Below the pieces are notes generated by a model. That model worked only from the letters and a program-made list of their open reading frames with translations, was not told the origin of the DNA and did no database searches. Below are positions 11,754 through 23,486 of a DNA stretch of 64,000 nucleotides, in pieces. A program made the position numbers and the translations under genes. Location of the stretch: the NCBI GenBank assembly GCA_029532415.1, contig JAQOTA010000044.1, forward strand, positions 620,001-684,000, read 5' to 3'. Within the stretch, counting starts at the first letter, position 1; every line of letters begins with the position of its first letter. The stretch comes from Marasmius tenuissimus (lineage: Eukaryota > Basidiomycota > Agaricomycetes > Agaricales > Marasmiaceae).

Positions 11754-13920
11754 CTACGACCTCGAAATATTCCTCTCCTTGATAAACAACGAGCTCAAAA
11801 CCGCACACACCGACAACCCAATACTAAACCACAACGTGACATGAATCGCATACTCATATCCCTCCTTCACGATTGCACGTGTGTCAGGATCGAGAGTATC
11901 GAGGTATTTGAGGGAGTGGCGGACGTTGTTGACGATCTGGAGGAAGAGGTCAGCTCTGCAAAGAAAGAATAAAAAAGAGATGTTTTACCTCGTCGATGTC
12001 GTGCCCAGTTAAGAGTCTACGGAGAGCCGTGCGAAGCGTTCCTTGGAGGACGGTGCTACCTACGGAGAGTCCGACGACGGCACCGAGGGAGCGGAATAGG
12101 TAGGATACTGTGATTTGCGGTGTTAGAAAAAGACTGGAGAGAGAAGTGACGAGAGTAACGAACCCGCCGTGGCGATAGCTTGGTCTTCTTTCCCTGCATT
12201 GGAGATGAGAGCAATGAGGGAGGTCGTTATTCCTCCGCCTACAACACTGCAGGTAAGTTGGTCGTGTTGGCTCGAGGAACAAGTTACTAACCGTTCCCTA
12301 GTCCAGCGATGGTAAGACCTATTCCAACCATTAGCACATGAAGAGAGGAGAAACAAAAGCTCTGGAGAACTCACCAATTGCAATTCCAGTAACCGATGCC
12401 ACTATCACCCCGCTCGAAAGCGTGATCGTCAACGTCCCAACAACCTGCAACAAATACCCTGCTACCGTCACCCAGTAATAGTTTCCTGTCGCTTGAATGA
12501 TCAACCCCCCACAGATACTCCCTGTCACGCCACCAATGATCCCTGGAACGAGAACAAACCCAGCTTGAGACGCCGAATAGGATTGAACGGCTTGTAGGTA
12601 TAGCGATACGTGGAAGATCATAGCCATTTGCGAGGCTACGCCGAAGAGGTTGACCAGGTAGCTTGCTATGAGGCTCGAGTTGACGATGATTCGTTTTGGG
12701 GCGAACGGTTCTTTGGCCCAGTGGATCTCCACGCCGATGAAGAGGATGAAAGCGAGGAATGAAGCGACTGCGGTACTGAGAGTGAGAGGGTCGTTCCATG
12801 AGACGTTTCCACCGCGTTCGAGGGAGTAGAGGAGGAAGAAGATGAAGGTGATTAAGGTGAGGGCGCCTGAGAAGTCGACACGTTTGATTTTGGATTTGAT
12901 GCTAATGTCGTTCGTGGTGGTATTAGTTGGTGGCGGCAGGCGGAGGGCGAGAGAGACGGAGATGATGGCGAGGAGAATTGCGGGGCATTGAATAAGGAAG
13001 GCCCTAAGATATGATTGAGCTTTTTCTGTTCGTTGTGGGTGCTTATGGGTGCGTACCATCTCCAGCCAATTGTGTCGGTCAGGTAGCCTCCGAGTGGTGC
13101 TCCGACCATTGACCCTGATGAGAAGATGATGTTCAAGACACCTTTGCAAATAACCGTCAGCCGAGCGTGCTAATTTCCTCGACTGAAGCCGTACCTTGCC
13201 ATGTCCCCCGAGACCGTAGAGGGACGACATCCGACATAATGATAGACACGACACTGCGAGGGAGCCTTATCAACAACTGTTCAAAGGCGAATTACCGAGT
13301 ACGAACGTAGGCATTCCGCCTCCGCCAATCCCAGAGAGTGCTCGAGAAAGGATGAGCTGGTCCATAGTCTTCGACAGCCCACAAAACAGGCATCCGATCC
13401 CGAAGACGCAGTAGGCGAAAATAAGGCATGTTTTTCTTCCAAAAATGTCGCTCAATTTTCCGTATAAGGGCCTATCAAGGAAGATCAACGATCAGCGGAA
13501 GAATTGGCAGATCCGGAAGAAGACTGGGTTACACACTGAAAGCTCGTGACTGTCAACATGTAGCTCGTCGCTATCCAGCTCGTTTTCTGCAGCTGCTTCA
13601 TCTCGCTTCCAATCGCCGCATATGCTTCAATGCCTCCCTGTCATTTGAGGCTCTTCCAGGACGCGCTGAGACGACTCACAGGCGACTATTACTGTCTGGT
13701 CCATAGCAGACAGAAAAATACCGATGGTCATCGGTGCGAGCTATCCAGTTATTGAGATGAGTGTTTGACCATCGAGAATAGTGCTCACAATCCATAGAAA
13801 ACTCTTCATCGATGGGGTTTGCGGCTCGTTGACATTACTCTCGACCTCGCGACGTTCATCCTCGTTGTAACTTGCACGTTGACATTGTTCGCCTAGAAGA
13901 GGTGAGGTCTCGTCAGACAT
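11754..13920 (-). CDS. MFS transporter, DHA2 / vacuolar basic amino acid (VBA) type
   Basis: Eleven exons, minus strand: 13920-13789, 13740-13680, 13624-13537, 13471-13307, 13253-13195, 13141-13057, 13003-12375, 12318-12292, 12238-12164, 12107-11989 and 11936-11754 (1491 nt, 496 aa). The N-terminal tail DETSPLLGE contains an acidic dileucine-type signal, usual for vacuolar or endosomal sorting. Helix 1 carries LSAMDQTVIVA, then SYAAIGSEMKQLQ and PLYGKLSDIFGRK (MFS motif A), SRALSGIGGGGMPT and RGTWQGVLNIIFSSGS. The pattern fits 14-helix H+ antiporters such as fungal Vba/Fnx proteins that load basic amino acids into the vacuole; substrate is inferred. Exon 4 ends at an early GTTCGT donor, since the nearby GTACTC and GTAATT donors break the frame. 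Confidence 0.87.
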
Positions 13921-14355
13921 CACAGCTAGTCAAGGTCGAGTTCGTGGTGGGAGGAAGAGAGATAAACGATGGGAACGCCATTCTCAAGCAGATGGTCGTC
14001 GCCGGAAAACGTTTTACAAATCTCACCGACGGGCCTCCGCACGAAATTCCGGTATCGGCCCGGGCCTTCGGGCGCCAAAATTTCCAGCTGGCAGCGGAAC
14101 AAGCGCCGAGGGGTGATTGAGTTCAACTCGGGCTCAGCCTCTCTCCCCCACGATCTCCGCTCTCTCAGGATAGCGGGAAAGCATCATTTACTGAATGAAG
14201 CTATGCTCATATACATAATTGGGCAGCACCCCATAGTAACTCGGGTCGTTAACTTTTACCTCACCGCCGCTTAGCAGGTTCTCGTCGCACCAAACCTTGC
14301 CCTCGAACCACCAACAATTAGAGGTTGACAGAATTCTCCCTACGAAAGGTACGCC
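13921..14355. promoter_or_regulatory. Divergent promoter region
   Basis: A 435-bp space between the start of the VBA-type transporter (-) and the F-box gene (+). It must carry both promoters. I see no well-placed TATA box for either gene. Confidence 0.5.
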
Positions 14356-16257
14356 ATGATTGGCCTTTCCTTTACGATACCTTACTTACAATGCTTCTTG
14401 TCTTCATCCAGTCCAGTCATGATGTCGAATTGTATTCTATCCTCAACCCCCACTGCTCACCCTACCCTGTGTACGCAATGCAACTATAGATTTACCCCTC
14501 TTTCTCAGCACCCTCCGATACCCAACCATGAAATTTGTTCACAGCAATTCCTACTACCTTCAGAAACCCAGAAACTACAAACCTGGATCGCGGACGAAGA
14601 GTATGACCTACATAGACTCGACCAAGAACTCTCTCGACTTCGAGTCGTCGTAGAAGACCTAGAATCGCAGAAGACCGCACTCAAATACAAGATACGCGAC
14701 AGGCAAAGCCTGTTATCCTCTTCACGCCGCCTCCCCACCGAGATTTGGAGCGAGATATTCTCATTCTGCATCCCTGACGCTCGACTGTCCGTGTCAAAGG
14801 ACCAGTGGAACCAAGCTGGGGCCGTCGCCTTGACACTGTCCCATGTTTGCACCCGATGGAGGAACATCACCTACGAATTCCCGGCGTTATGGTCGAGCGT
14901 ATACGTCAACCTGTACGCTCTTGACCGGGATGTCATCCCTCTCCTCGAGCACTACATCTGCCGGTCAGGCCCAAACCACCGAAATGGAAGAGGAGTGGAT
15001 GTCCTCATCCGATTCCACAAAGACACGATGAATTGGAAGACCGGAACAACACCTCTTGCGATCCGCAATTTGCACCCGCATCTCGCGTGGACTGAGCATT
15101 CCGCAAAAACATTATCGTTCCTCCTCAGCGCGGACTGTATGAAGGTCCTCCGAAGCCTGACAATATCCGAAGTCGACGTGGACCACTTCCTTCCTTCATG
15201 GCAGCCCAATAACACCCTCCCACTTCCCCTCTTGGAACATTTCACGATTGACGCAGAGTCTCGTGGTCACCCGAACTCTCCAGACCACGACTCCCCTTCT
15301 TCTTGGCGTTGTCTATGGAAATCGATTCAACAAGCCCCAAACCTTCGAGAAGTCGTTATCGGATCCGCCATAGGGCTATTCTCCACCAGCTTCCGGGATA
15401 TGTTATCCCATTCCCCAGTACGGTCGCTCGAGGTCAGAGATATCCAACAACTCGAAGGCACCATCACAGATGTTGTCCAATTGCTCCCAACCCTTCCCAA
15501 CCTCGAACGTCTACGCCTTGACGGGTTGGATTTCGACCTTTCCGGTTCCACTCCCAACCTCCTCGCCTCCGTTGCAGCAACAGAATCGATGGAATACCCA
15601 ACCATTCGAGACTTGACGATGTGGTCAGGCTACGGCAACAATCACGACACGTTCCTCAACCTCATCCGACCGGCGTTGAGCGCACTCGAAACACTCTCGA
15701 TGGCTGGGTATCGGTATACGATGAGCCTACGTGACGCAGAGTCGTTGGTTTCCACCCTTGCAACGTTTTCGTCGTCGTTACGAACCCTCTTTCTCGATTA
15801 CGACCTCGCCGAATCCGTCGGTAACACGTTGTTGCTTGATATTCTGGGGGCTTTACCTAATTTGACGACGCTCGAGGCGAGATTAAAGGGGAGAGGTAGA
15901 GAATGTCAGTGTATCCTTGGTCTCCTCTCCGCACTCGCAAATGCACCAAGTCTTGGGTCTGTACTCGGGAACATCACGGTGGAAGAATGTAACTCACTTT
16001 TGGACTTTGAGACGGCTGAGAGGATCGTCGACTTGCTCGAAGCGCGCGGTAGGGAGAGGACAGCGTTGAGAGAGGTGAAGTTGGTCTTTGGAATTGCATG
16101 GATGCCAGAAGAGGTGACGAGGACAGACGAGAATGCTGAGAGGGTGAAGAGGTTACAGCAGCGGTTGACGGTCTTGGAAGAGAACGCGGGAGTGAAATGT
16201 ATGTTTTATTATGCTTCTTGGGGCTCGAGAACGTTGGTACTCGGACCAGGCTGTTGA
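14356..16257 (+). CDS. F-box protein with divergent leucine-rich C-terminus
   Basis: A single exon of 633 codons. A heptad-rich coiled-coil (about residues 75-115, LDQELSRLRVVVEDLESQ) is followed by the F-box-like motif RRLPTEIWSEIFSFCIPD and the usual LTLSHVCTRWRNITYEFPALW. The remaining 470 residues are irregular LRR-like repeats (LPNLERLRLDGLDFDLS, LPNLTTLEARLKG). By family, the F-box should bind Skp1 and the C-terminus recruit a substrate to an SCF ubiquitin ligase; such genes are massively expanded in mushrooms with mostly unknown targets. The start is uncertain: ATG 14356 gives the longest frame, but ATG 14419 or 14422 would remove a hydrophobic stretch atypical of the family. Confidence 0.85.
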   Translation: MIGLSFTIPYLQCFLSSSSPVMMSNCILSSTPTAHPTLCTQCNYRFTPLSQHPPIPNHEICSQQFLLPSETQKLQTWIADEEYDLHRLDQELSRLRVVVEDLESQKTALKYKIRDRQSLLSSSRRLPTEIWSEIFSFCIPDARLSVSKDQWNQAGAVALTLSHVCTRWRNITYEFPALWSSVYVNLYALDRDVIPLLEHYICRSGPNHRNGRGVDVLIRFHKDTMNWKTGTTPLAIRNLHPHLAWTEHSAKTLSFLLSADCMKVLRSLTISEVDVDHFLPSWQPNNTLPLPLLEHFTIDAESRGHPNSPDHDSPSSWRCLWKSIQQAPNLREVVIGSAIGLFSTSFRDMLSHSPVRSLEVRDIQQLEGTITDVVQLLPTLPNLERLRLDGLDFDLSGSTPNLLASVAATESMEYPTIRDLTMWSGYGNNHDTFLNLIRPALSALETLSMAGYRYTMSLRDAESLVSTLATFSSSLRTLFLDYDLAESVGNTLLLDILGALPNLTTLEARLKGRGRECQCILGLLSALANAPSLGSVLGNITVEECNSLLDFETAERIVDLLEARGRERTALREVKLVFGIAWMPEEVTRTDENAERVKRLQQRLTVLEENAGVKCMFYYASWGSRTLVLGPGC

Positions 16258-16539
16258 AGGACTTTCTTTCTTATCTATGGGGGCCCGGATTTGAAGAGTT
16301 GAAATAGCTATTTCGATTCACCTAGACATCCTCCTACTTACTACACCTTGCTGGTGTTGAAACCAGCTTAACTATGTACATCTCCGTACCTACGCCTACT
16401 CGTATCCTATACAACCAATAGTCCATAAGAAGAAAGCAAGAAAAACTGATACTACGACGGTAGTGAGAAAGATAAGACCGAAAAAGGATTGGAGGAAGAC
16501 TGCGATTGTCCTTGGAGAGTCGAACGGTGAAACCTTCTC

Positions 16540-17384
16540 TTAGTATCCGCCCTTGCAGAACCCGGCACTCTCCTTGATGAAGTTGAGACTGCCGTCGGGC
16601 TGGCTCTGTCCTCCCTTGTTCGTGGCTTCAGCTCTGCCGTGGCACCCTTCGAAGAGAGCGCAGGTGAGGAGATGGCTTCCGCCCTAACATTCATAGTGGT
16701 TAGTATCTGTCGCGCGTGCTAGAGAGAAGACGAGAGCGTACCTTGCCGTGAACATCGTAGTAAGCTATAGAAAATATCGCAATGTCAGTGAAGGTTGGAA
16801 AAGAACGCAGGGTTCCAGAACATACTGTTGATGAAGTTGCACCCATTGACCTGCTCGCACATGGCCTTGCAATCTACAATTCACAGGCCTCAGTATCACA
16901 TCCATGTCCCAAAACAATCGAGGATACTCACCCTCGATGGTATCAACCAGTCCAAAAGTCAAATAGTCGTCTGCCTGAATCGCACCGTCGAGCCCGCTGA
17001 AAACCTTGTGGTAGTACCCATCGTCTCCACCACCGTGCGGTGGGGAAGGTGGGTGAGATGGCGGGTGGTAGGGTCCCGGGCAGCGGAGGTAATCCCAGCT
17101 AAGCAAACCGAAGAGTTTGCAATGGAACTGTGATGGAGGGCGTCAGTCATCTGTAGAGAAGAGACGAAGCTCGAAACGCCTACCTGATCCTTCAACCACG
17201 GGATACCATGACCTTCGATACCATCGAAGTGGTCGCCGAAGTACCAACCGGGCCTGCAGCCTATTTGCCATGGTGGGATCGGAGCACCCCAGTGATTGCC
17301 CTTGAACAATTTGAACGGCAAAAACGTAGCGGAGACGGCCGCAACTGCGGTTACAGCGACGACGAAGAGGCTGGCAAAGCGCAT
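16540..17384 (-). CDS. Small secreted fruit-body-type protein, copy C
   Basis: Five exons, minus strand: 17384-17184, 17127-16932, 16873-16826, 16764-16742 and 16683-16540 (612 nt, 203 aa). Exons 2-4 have the same lengths as copies A and B (196/48/23). The signal peptide starts MRFASLFVVAVTAVAAVSA. This copy is more diverged: exon 1 has one extra codon (GIEGHGIPW), the last exon ends GGY, and one cysteine-block position differs (CEQVNGC). It lies tail-to-tail with the F-box gene. Family comments are as for copy A. Confidence 0.86.
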
Positions 17385-17486
17385 GTTGGAGGGTTGATAA
17401 AAGGGTAGAGAGAGAAAGAACGAAGGTTAGCAAAGACTACTTGGGAGAAGTGATTGCTGAGGAATTGAGAGACTAACCTTCAATGC

Positions 17487-17493
17487 TTTTATA
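17487..17493 (-). promoter_or_regulatory. TATA box of secreted-protein copy C
   Basis: On the minus strand GTGTATAAAAGC lies 103 nt upstream of the ATG at 17384, the same 12-mer and almost the same spacing as in copy B. Confidence 0.75.
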
Positions 17494-19629
17494 CACAGAA
17501 ACTGAGGACCCATTCGTAATTGCTCTTCGTCATTCGTAGCCAAGGGGTGTTGTTGGCCGCTTCTCAACTGATTGGACATTCCGAGGCCTTAACGACTACA
17601 TCAGGCCAACATTTCGGATGTCACCTGAGGGGAACGAAACCGTCACGATACAGGGGGCGAGGAGATGAAGATTTTTTGAGGACGTACTACGTCCAAAGAG
17701 CGTTTAGAATCGTGAGAGCTAGGACCCTCTGCTGTAGATGACACGCAGGCAAAGAAGCGACGCGGCGTCATTGGTGTTCCTAAAACCAGTTCATAGTTGC
17801 CTGTTTCCCTCGGACAGTGACTCTAAACTCGGTAGCATCAGTAATCTTCCACAGACTAGTGGCCAGAAGTACAGCTTAACATACCTAGAATGAGCGACTA
17901 CAACTTCCATCCCACATAGGTCCTTGCGACCAGCCCGCGTAAGTTCTAGCTCGGACGCCCTTTACTCGCGGGTTCGCCCTTCGACGCCGTCAGAACAGAT
18001 GAGCAACCCATCTATCAGTCGCGTGCATGAAACTGGATAAAAAAACAGGAGTCGGCTGTGGCCACATCAGGTTCTTTGAGCTCTCGAGGCGAGATCTTCT
18101 CTCGGGAGGGTGTTGCTAATTGTTCCTGACAAGAAAAATGCGATGGAAATGCTGGCGTATTGGCTCCAGAGTTCAAACGCCCAATCGTCGTTGGTGCAAG
18201 ATTTCTTCGTCCAGCAACAGAGGTCAGCACTTGTTACAACGCAGCAAAAAAAGTTGATGGCTCATCCCGTAAATAGAGCCGTCATACACACCACTCTGTA
18301 AGCGTAATCATGGTCTCCAATGGCCGTGAGATGTGTCCTATCCTTCGATTAGGAAAACTCGAGACGTTTCATGAATCGGGATGACTTACATGGTTGTACT
18401 GCGGAATCCTCTACTATCCCGATGGTATTTCAATTTTTTCGTCGGTAGGGAGCACGAGACCTTCAAGCCTTCAAACTTAGGAGTCACGTTGAGTCTGTAT
18501 TGTCGTGTGCCTCAAGTAGTGATGGTGGGTTTGAGGGAGATGCTATCCTCCGTGTTCCTGTAACGAGGTTACGGCCTCGCGGGAACGGGAACTGTGGGAT
18601 GGGAAAGGTTGCCCCAGTCGGTCTTCGTCCTAAGCAAGATCCGAGGCGAGCATACCTCATGAAATACCTCAGTAGCACGGCCTCTCTCTCAGCGACATCT
18701 AGGCTTTCATGCTCCCAACTCTACAAAGTCCTGCGGGCACGGAGTTGTGCTTTGTTCTTGCTCGTGCCCGTAATCCATCAGCCAAGAACTTTACGATAGG
18801 GATGATGGTGCTCAGGCCATCATGAGGTGTAGAGACAGGAGATTACGCTAGCGTGGTATACCAACACCGGACGTCAGCAATAGATCCAGGTATTGAGGGC
18901 GGAGTTAATTTCGTTGTCCAGGAAAAGACCCGGAACCCTACTGAGACCTGAGAGTGACGAAAAAAGAGGGGGGCTAAAGTGTTCAAGAGAGATTTATTGA
19001 TTTAAATTTCATTTTACACGTACCATGGGGCCCTCCACTTCAACTTCAAGACTGTCTCGCTGTTGAACCAGAATCAAAGCCGCCAAGCCTCTGTTTCATG
19101 AACAAACAGTCACCCTAAGTGCGAAATTATTTGAGAAGATTCGGGCTGAAAGGAGTCATGATTCTGAGCTGATGAAGAGAGCTTTCATAGCATGATGTGT
19201 CGAGATTTTGTGAAACGAACTGAACTGTCATAACGGTCCATGGGGGTCCAAGATACAGCCTGTGACCGGAGTTCTGTCACGGAAGGTGACGAACAGGAAC
19301 AAACAAACCGAAGGCTGTTGCCAAGCTTTGGCATGTGCCACCACCTAGTGTCTTGATGCGCGAACATTCGAGCTTCAAAGGCTGCCAGGCTCAGCTATAC
19401 CGTTAAATGTCGTGTTCGAGAGGTAGAATAGATATTATATAGGCCAATGCGCCGTCTCGGTGAGTCGCGCTTTCGCTCACAGTCTAGGTTTTACTGATCG
19501 TTTCCTCAAAATTCCTCGGACGCAACGTCTTCCGGGCATTTCTGTCATGTTTCTCTTGACCTGAATATGGCAGCCGCTCTCATCTGCCTGAAGAAGAACA
19601 TAAAAAGTCAATCTCATTCTATACAAACT
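17494..19629. other. Gene-poor stretch of 2.1 kb
   Basis: Begins with the upstream region of secreted-protein copy C. The remaining ORFs are short, in both directions, and unlike any family I recognise. No RNA gene is seen. Confidence 0.5.
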
Positions 19630-21189
19630 CTACAAGACAATCCCAAGTGAACGTCCAGGCCTCAAACAGTCGCGCAGATACAGGGTTCCGACCCCGTCTC
19701 CCCCAGTTGATGTTGATATCAACATCTTCAGTTCCTCCAACCGTTCGTGATTCAACTTGCTGTTGTTTGTGACAAACACCTCGACAGCCAGCCTCTCCTC
19801 GATACTTCTATCGGTATTCCACCTAGCGATTGCCTCCAACAGATCGCATGTGTGCGCAAGAAACATGTCAGAATCTAGCACTTTGGGCCAGATATCGAGT
19901 TGGAGAACCAGTTGCTTCAGTTTGTGAAACGAAACCTCTCTCACTTCGAGCTCGCCAGGGGAGATTCCACGGATACCCGACGCGACTGCGTTCAACACAT
20001 CTTCGGTCACCACATCTGCGTCTCCCCATGCTCCTCGTGCATCCAAGACACCCCCAATAGAAAGGTACTCCAAGCCTTCTCCCAAAGCCCTGAGAATGTT
20101 GATCGTGTCGAAGCCAGGGTTCCAGCAAACCCCGTTGAGAGTCAGAGTTCTGATGTGAGGGGGTCTGGATCGTTCGAGCATCATAAAGGCTTCCTGATAG
20201 GAATGACGTTCCCTTTCGTCGGTCAAGGTCAGGGACTCCAGGTTCGGAAGCCTGAGGTACTCGAAGATCTGTCCTCCTGCCCCCCACGGGGACCTAGGGT
20301 GATTGTTGATGTGGATGAGAGTCTTGAGAAAGGGAAGTGTGATGAGAGCTGTCGGAGTTGGCCTCAGAGTGCTCGTCCTCGAGATGGTCGTGATGGAAGC
20401 AGAGCGAAGGCTTGACCGTACGAGCTGGAGGACTTGGTACGTATCCATCTCCACTCTGTCGACGAAATCAAGGTGTTGAATCTGACTCCACGGCAAACTG
20501 ACTTGTCCAAACCTCAACGTGTCAACTTGCCAGAACCGGCCTGAAGTAAATGCCTTCAGCCTCGGAGCTATCTCGAAAGCTTCTGCCAGGTATCGAGGTA
20601 CGTAATCGTTCTTTTCGTATTGCTCGTGGAAAAGAGTCGAGATATTGAGGTTCTCCAAACTAGCCAGATTCCCGTGAATAACTTGCAAGGGCTCGAGACA
20701 GCCTTCCACCGTCCCCTCGCCCTCTGATACAGGTACGGATAAAGTGACGGATTGCCAATGGTTTGAGTAGGTCGCCAAGATTCGCAGGGCTTCAATATCG
20801 GCTTGGGTGAAGGGATCTGAGACCTTGAAGGATGCCTCGAACGAGAACCGGAGACCATAGCCCGACCTGGAGGCAACGGAGGAGCCTGTTGGGCACGCAT
20901 AGCTGAGCCATCGTAGCATCCTACGACGAACCTGTTCGATGGTCAAGTGTCTTGCGCCTCCTCGACTGATGAAGGTTCGAACGGAACAGTAATCGAATTC
21001 TTGCCACAGCTCTGGGGTACTCTAGACGAGCTCTCTCCAGTTCCTGCAAACTAGGAGTAGCCTGTACGGTCGAGCGTTGGGACTGAGAGGGTGTTTCATT
21101 GCATTTCCCTACGGTGTGGTAACGTGCGTTAAGGTGAAGATATCCAAGAGGACCTTGTCGTGAAAGCGGTTGATAGGAGCTGAGTTCAT
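19630..21189 (-). pseudogene. F-box/LRR-like gene interrupted by two TAG codons
   Basis: One continuous frame runs from ATG 21189 to the stop at 19630, broken only by TAG at 21111-21109 (codon 27) and 21024-21022 (codon 56). The frame before, between and after the stops reads as one F-box protein: APINRFHDKVLLDIFTLTH (F-box), then YRLLLVCRNWRELV, the second TAG, and STPELWQEFDYCSV, the segment that directly follows in this family. The 438 codons downstream of the second TAG are entirely open, with LRR-like blocks (LPNLESLTLTDERE, IRTLTLNGVCW). Either this is a very recent pseudogene, the stops are recoded or edited, or a truncated protein starts at ATG 20946 without an F-box. Sequencing error is also possible. 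Confidence 0.75.
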
Positions 21190-21325
21190 GATTTATCTTG
21201 GAAGCGGGCGAGTACTGTGGCATCAGAGGGATGTTTTGAGTGGTACCTTTAGGGTAATTTTCGATGGAGAGCTGAACGTTACGTTCAAGCGTGATGTTGA
21301 ACGACACTCGTGTGCAATTATAATT

Positions 21326-21333
21326 TATTTATA
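21326..21333 (-). promoter_or_regulatory. TATA-like box of the interrupted F-box gene
   Basis: TATAAATA on the minus strand, about 137 nt upstream of ATG 21189. It suggests the promoter may still be intact although the frame is broken. Confidence 0.45.
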
Positions 21334-21875
21334 CCGTTTCGGGCTGCCACTCGTCGTCCGCCTTGGTAACCGGTACCCCAGTCGAGCCACAAGTTCAGTT
21401 TTATGCCACATTGTAAAGCTGAACGTGTCAGCCCTTTGATCGGGGCCCGCCTGTGGGCCACCCGGCCTGCGTTCCCAGACGCCCTTCCTCCGACGCCACA
21501 CCTCGAGCGTAGAGGGGTGGCCAGAGCCTCAATGATTCAAGGCACGAATGGTTCATGACTCTGAGGACCCCGGCCTGAACTCCGGTTCAGGCGGAATACT
21601 GAACGGAAACCGAATTATTCGTGTTACCTCAGAGGCTTGTCGAATCATAAACTGTGTAGATAAATCATACGTACAATACATAGTACATCCCGGTTCGTCT
21701 CATCTCTCTGTCGTCGTGGATATACGTCGCGCCACAAATTGAAGCTAAGTGATCATGAAATCCTATCCCGAAGTCAAGCAAGAGTACTCTGATCGCCTGG
21801 GCTCATTACGACCCTCGAGTCTCGACACTCATGGAACGGTCCCATTCGGTGCCACAACCCACTGCCGAACCATTA
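21334..21875. other. Intergenic, no gene seen
   Basis: Short GC-rich stretch between the F-box pseudogene and a membrane-protein gene. No coding or RNA feature is supported. Confidence 0.55.
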
Positions 21876-23486
21876 TCACCCTGTTTTCGTATCGCCACCT
21901 TGATGAGGGAATGGACGGATGTTTCCTGGATACGACATTGTAACGGGACCCCGACGATCCACAGATTGAGGAGGTGAATTAGTCATCCCCTCAGCAGCAT
22001 CCTGATGAACGGCATCCTGAGGGCGACCGCCGGAGGTAGAACCTCCAACTGCAGAGGGGGTTGAGGGAGCGCCGCCGCCGGGGTTGTAGCCGTAGTAGCT
22101 AGTTCCAGGGGATCGCGGGTAGCTCTGGCTTGGACTAGCCCCGAATGGATCAGAGTTATGTGGATTCTGAGAGTAGACTCCTCCAGGCGGGTTGAAGGGT
22201 TCAGCTACATATTGCATCGGCGGCGACTGTAATGGAAGAGGATAAGGACTTGTAGGAGACTTGTGGGGCGAGGAGGGAGAATATGGTGGATACGGTACGT
22301 CCTGGGAGCTTCGGCGTTGTCTCCTCATGTACCATAGTAGACCCAGCAACGCCGGGAGAGCCACCCCAATTCCAATCGCAATGGCTACGACGTCTCCGGT
22401 AGACAGTCCTTTCTTGTCCCCAGTTCGATCTGTTTCTCCCTCAGAAGGCTGGGTAATCCCGGGCCTGGACGAAGTGGACGTGCTTGTTCCTGTGCCGCTC
22501 CCGCTCGACGAAGTACTTGTGGAAGCTGCCTTGGGTACAAGACACGAAGTGTCACTTGATGAACCCACCGTCCGAAGCTTGTCTATTCCACCTCTCCTGT
22601 TCTGAGAGTCGATCGTCCAGAATGCGACTTCTGTCTGCGCTGATATGTTGGCCTTCCAAGTGAAGGCATCCGCATCGATAGGCGAGAACGGGAGAACGAA
22701 GGAATCTGAACCACCAGGTATGAAGGCCTGATCGTTTATCCTTGTGGTCAATATACGGACCATATTTCATGAGTATGGGACTCACAAAGATGGTCAAGGG
22801 CTTGACGGCGCCTTCGTATCGGATGAAAGAGAAATCACTAGCGACGAAGTAGTTGGCCTTGAGTTCTCACACCATGTCGATGTAATCACCTGCATTGTAC
22901 GAGCTCGCTGCTCGCCGAGAAGAAGAAATCGTTGGCTATGTATACAGTTGAGTGGTCAGCAGGAGAATACAAGGAAAAAGATACGTCCGTACACACCTGG
23001 CAGCGTAGTGTTACATGTCTGTCCTGCCGATGCACTTCCGACAGTCATCACTCCTGACGTCCCTCCACTCACTGGTCCACTTGCATCCGACATTGAGAAG
23101 AATATGTCCGAAGATCCGGCAACAGCAAACGACGGGATGTTGAAGGACCCTTTTCCGTCTTTAAAGCTCGAATCGTCGATGGATATGTTCAGTCCTGCGA
23201 ATAAAGGCTATAAGAACGTAAAATAAGCCTGGTCGTCTCTGTGGATATGACGGGAAGCAATCTACCGTGACGACAAGTAGTCGGAATGGTGGTTGACCGC
23301 CTAACAAGTAGAGTCAAGTTACTTCTTGTCATGGCGAGCACTGAAGGAACACGTCTTACCCGTCCATGAAACTGATAGTGAGCCGCATTCGGTGGGCTGA
23401 CTATCGATCGAGAATGTGAAAGCGTGTACAGCTCGTAGAGAGCTGGCCCAGAATACTAAGCAGCCTAATATCACGGAGGTATTCAT
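21876..23486 (-). CDS. Single-pass membrane protein with Ser/Thr-rich stalk
   Basis: Six exons, minus strand: 23486-23360, 23300-23266, 23207-22997, 22935-22890, 22837-22786 and 22727-21876 (1323 nt, 440 aa). The signal peptide starts MNTSVILGCLVFWASSLRAV. A beta-rich ectodomain of about 220 residues includes CGSLSVSWTGGQPPFRLLVV and FWTIDSQNRRGG and has paired cysteines. A Ser/Thr/Gly stalk follows, then one helix VVAIAIGIGVALPALLGLLW with the stop-transfer MRRQRR, and a long Pro/Ser/Tyr-rich cytoplasmic tail. This architecture recurs in many basidiomycete proteins of unknown function and resembles wall or surface sensors. Choosing the last acceptor at 22728, not the ORF start at 22763, is what keeps the frame. 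Confidence 0.8.

Noticed and set aside
12331..13254. 307-codon frame starting MSCLSLCRMSS
   Set aside because: Its first third is an out-of-frame reading of exon 5, introns 5 and 6 and exon 6; only the part from 13003 down is exon 7 of the VBA-type transporter.
13270..13320. Apparent frameshift in the VBA-type transporter at GGGGMPT
   Set aside because: An upstream donor (GTTCGT after 13307) gives the right phase and family sequence, so no mutation is needed.
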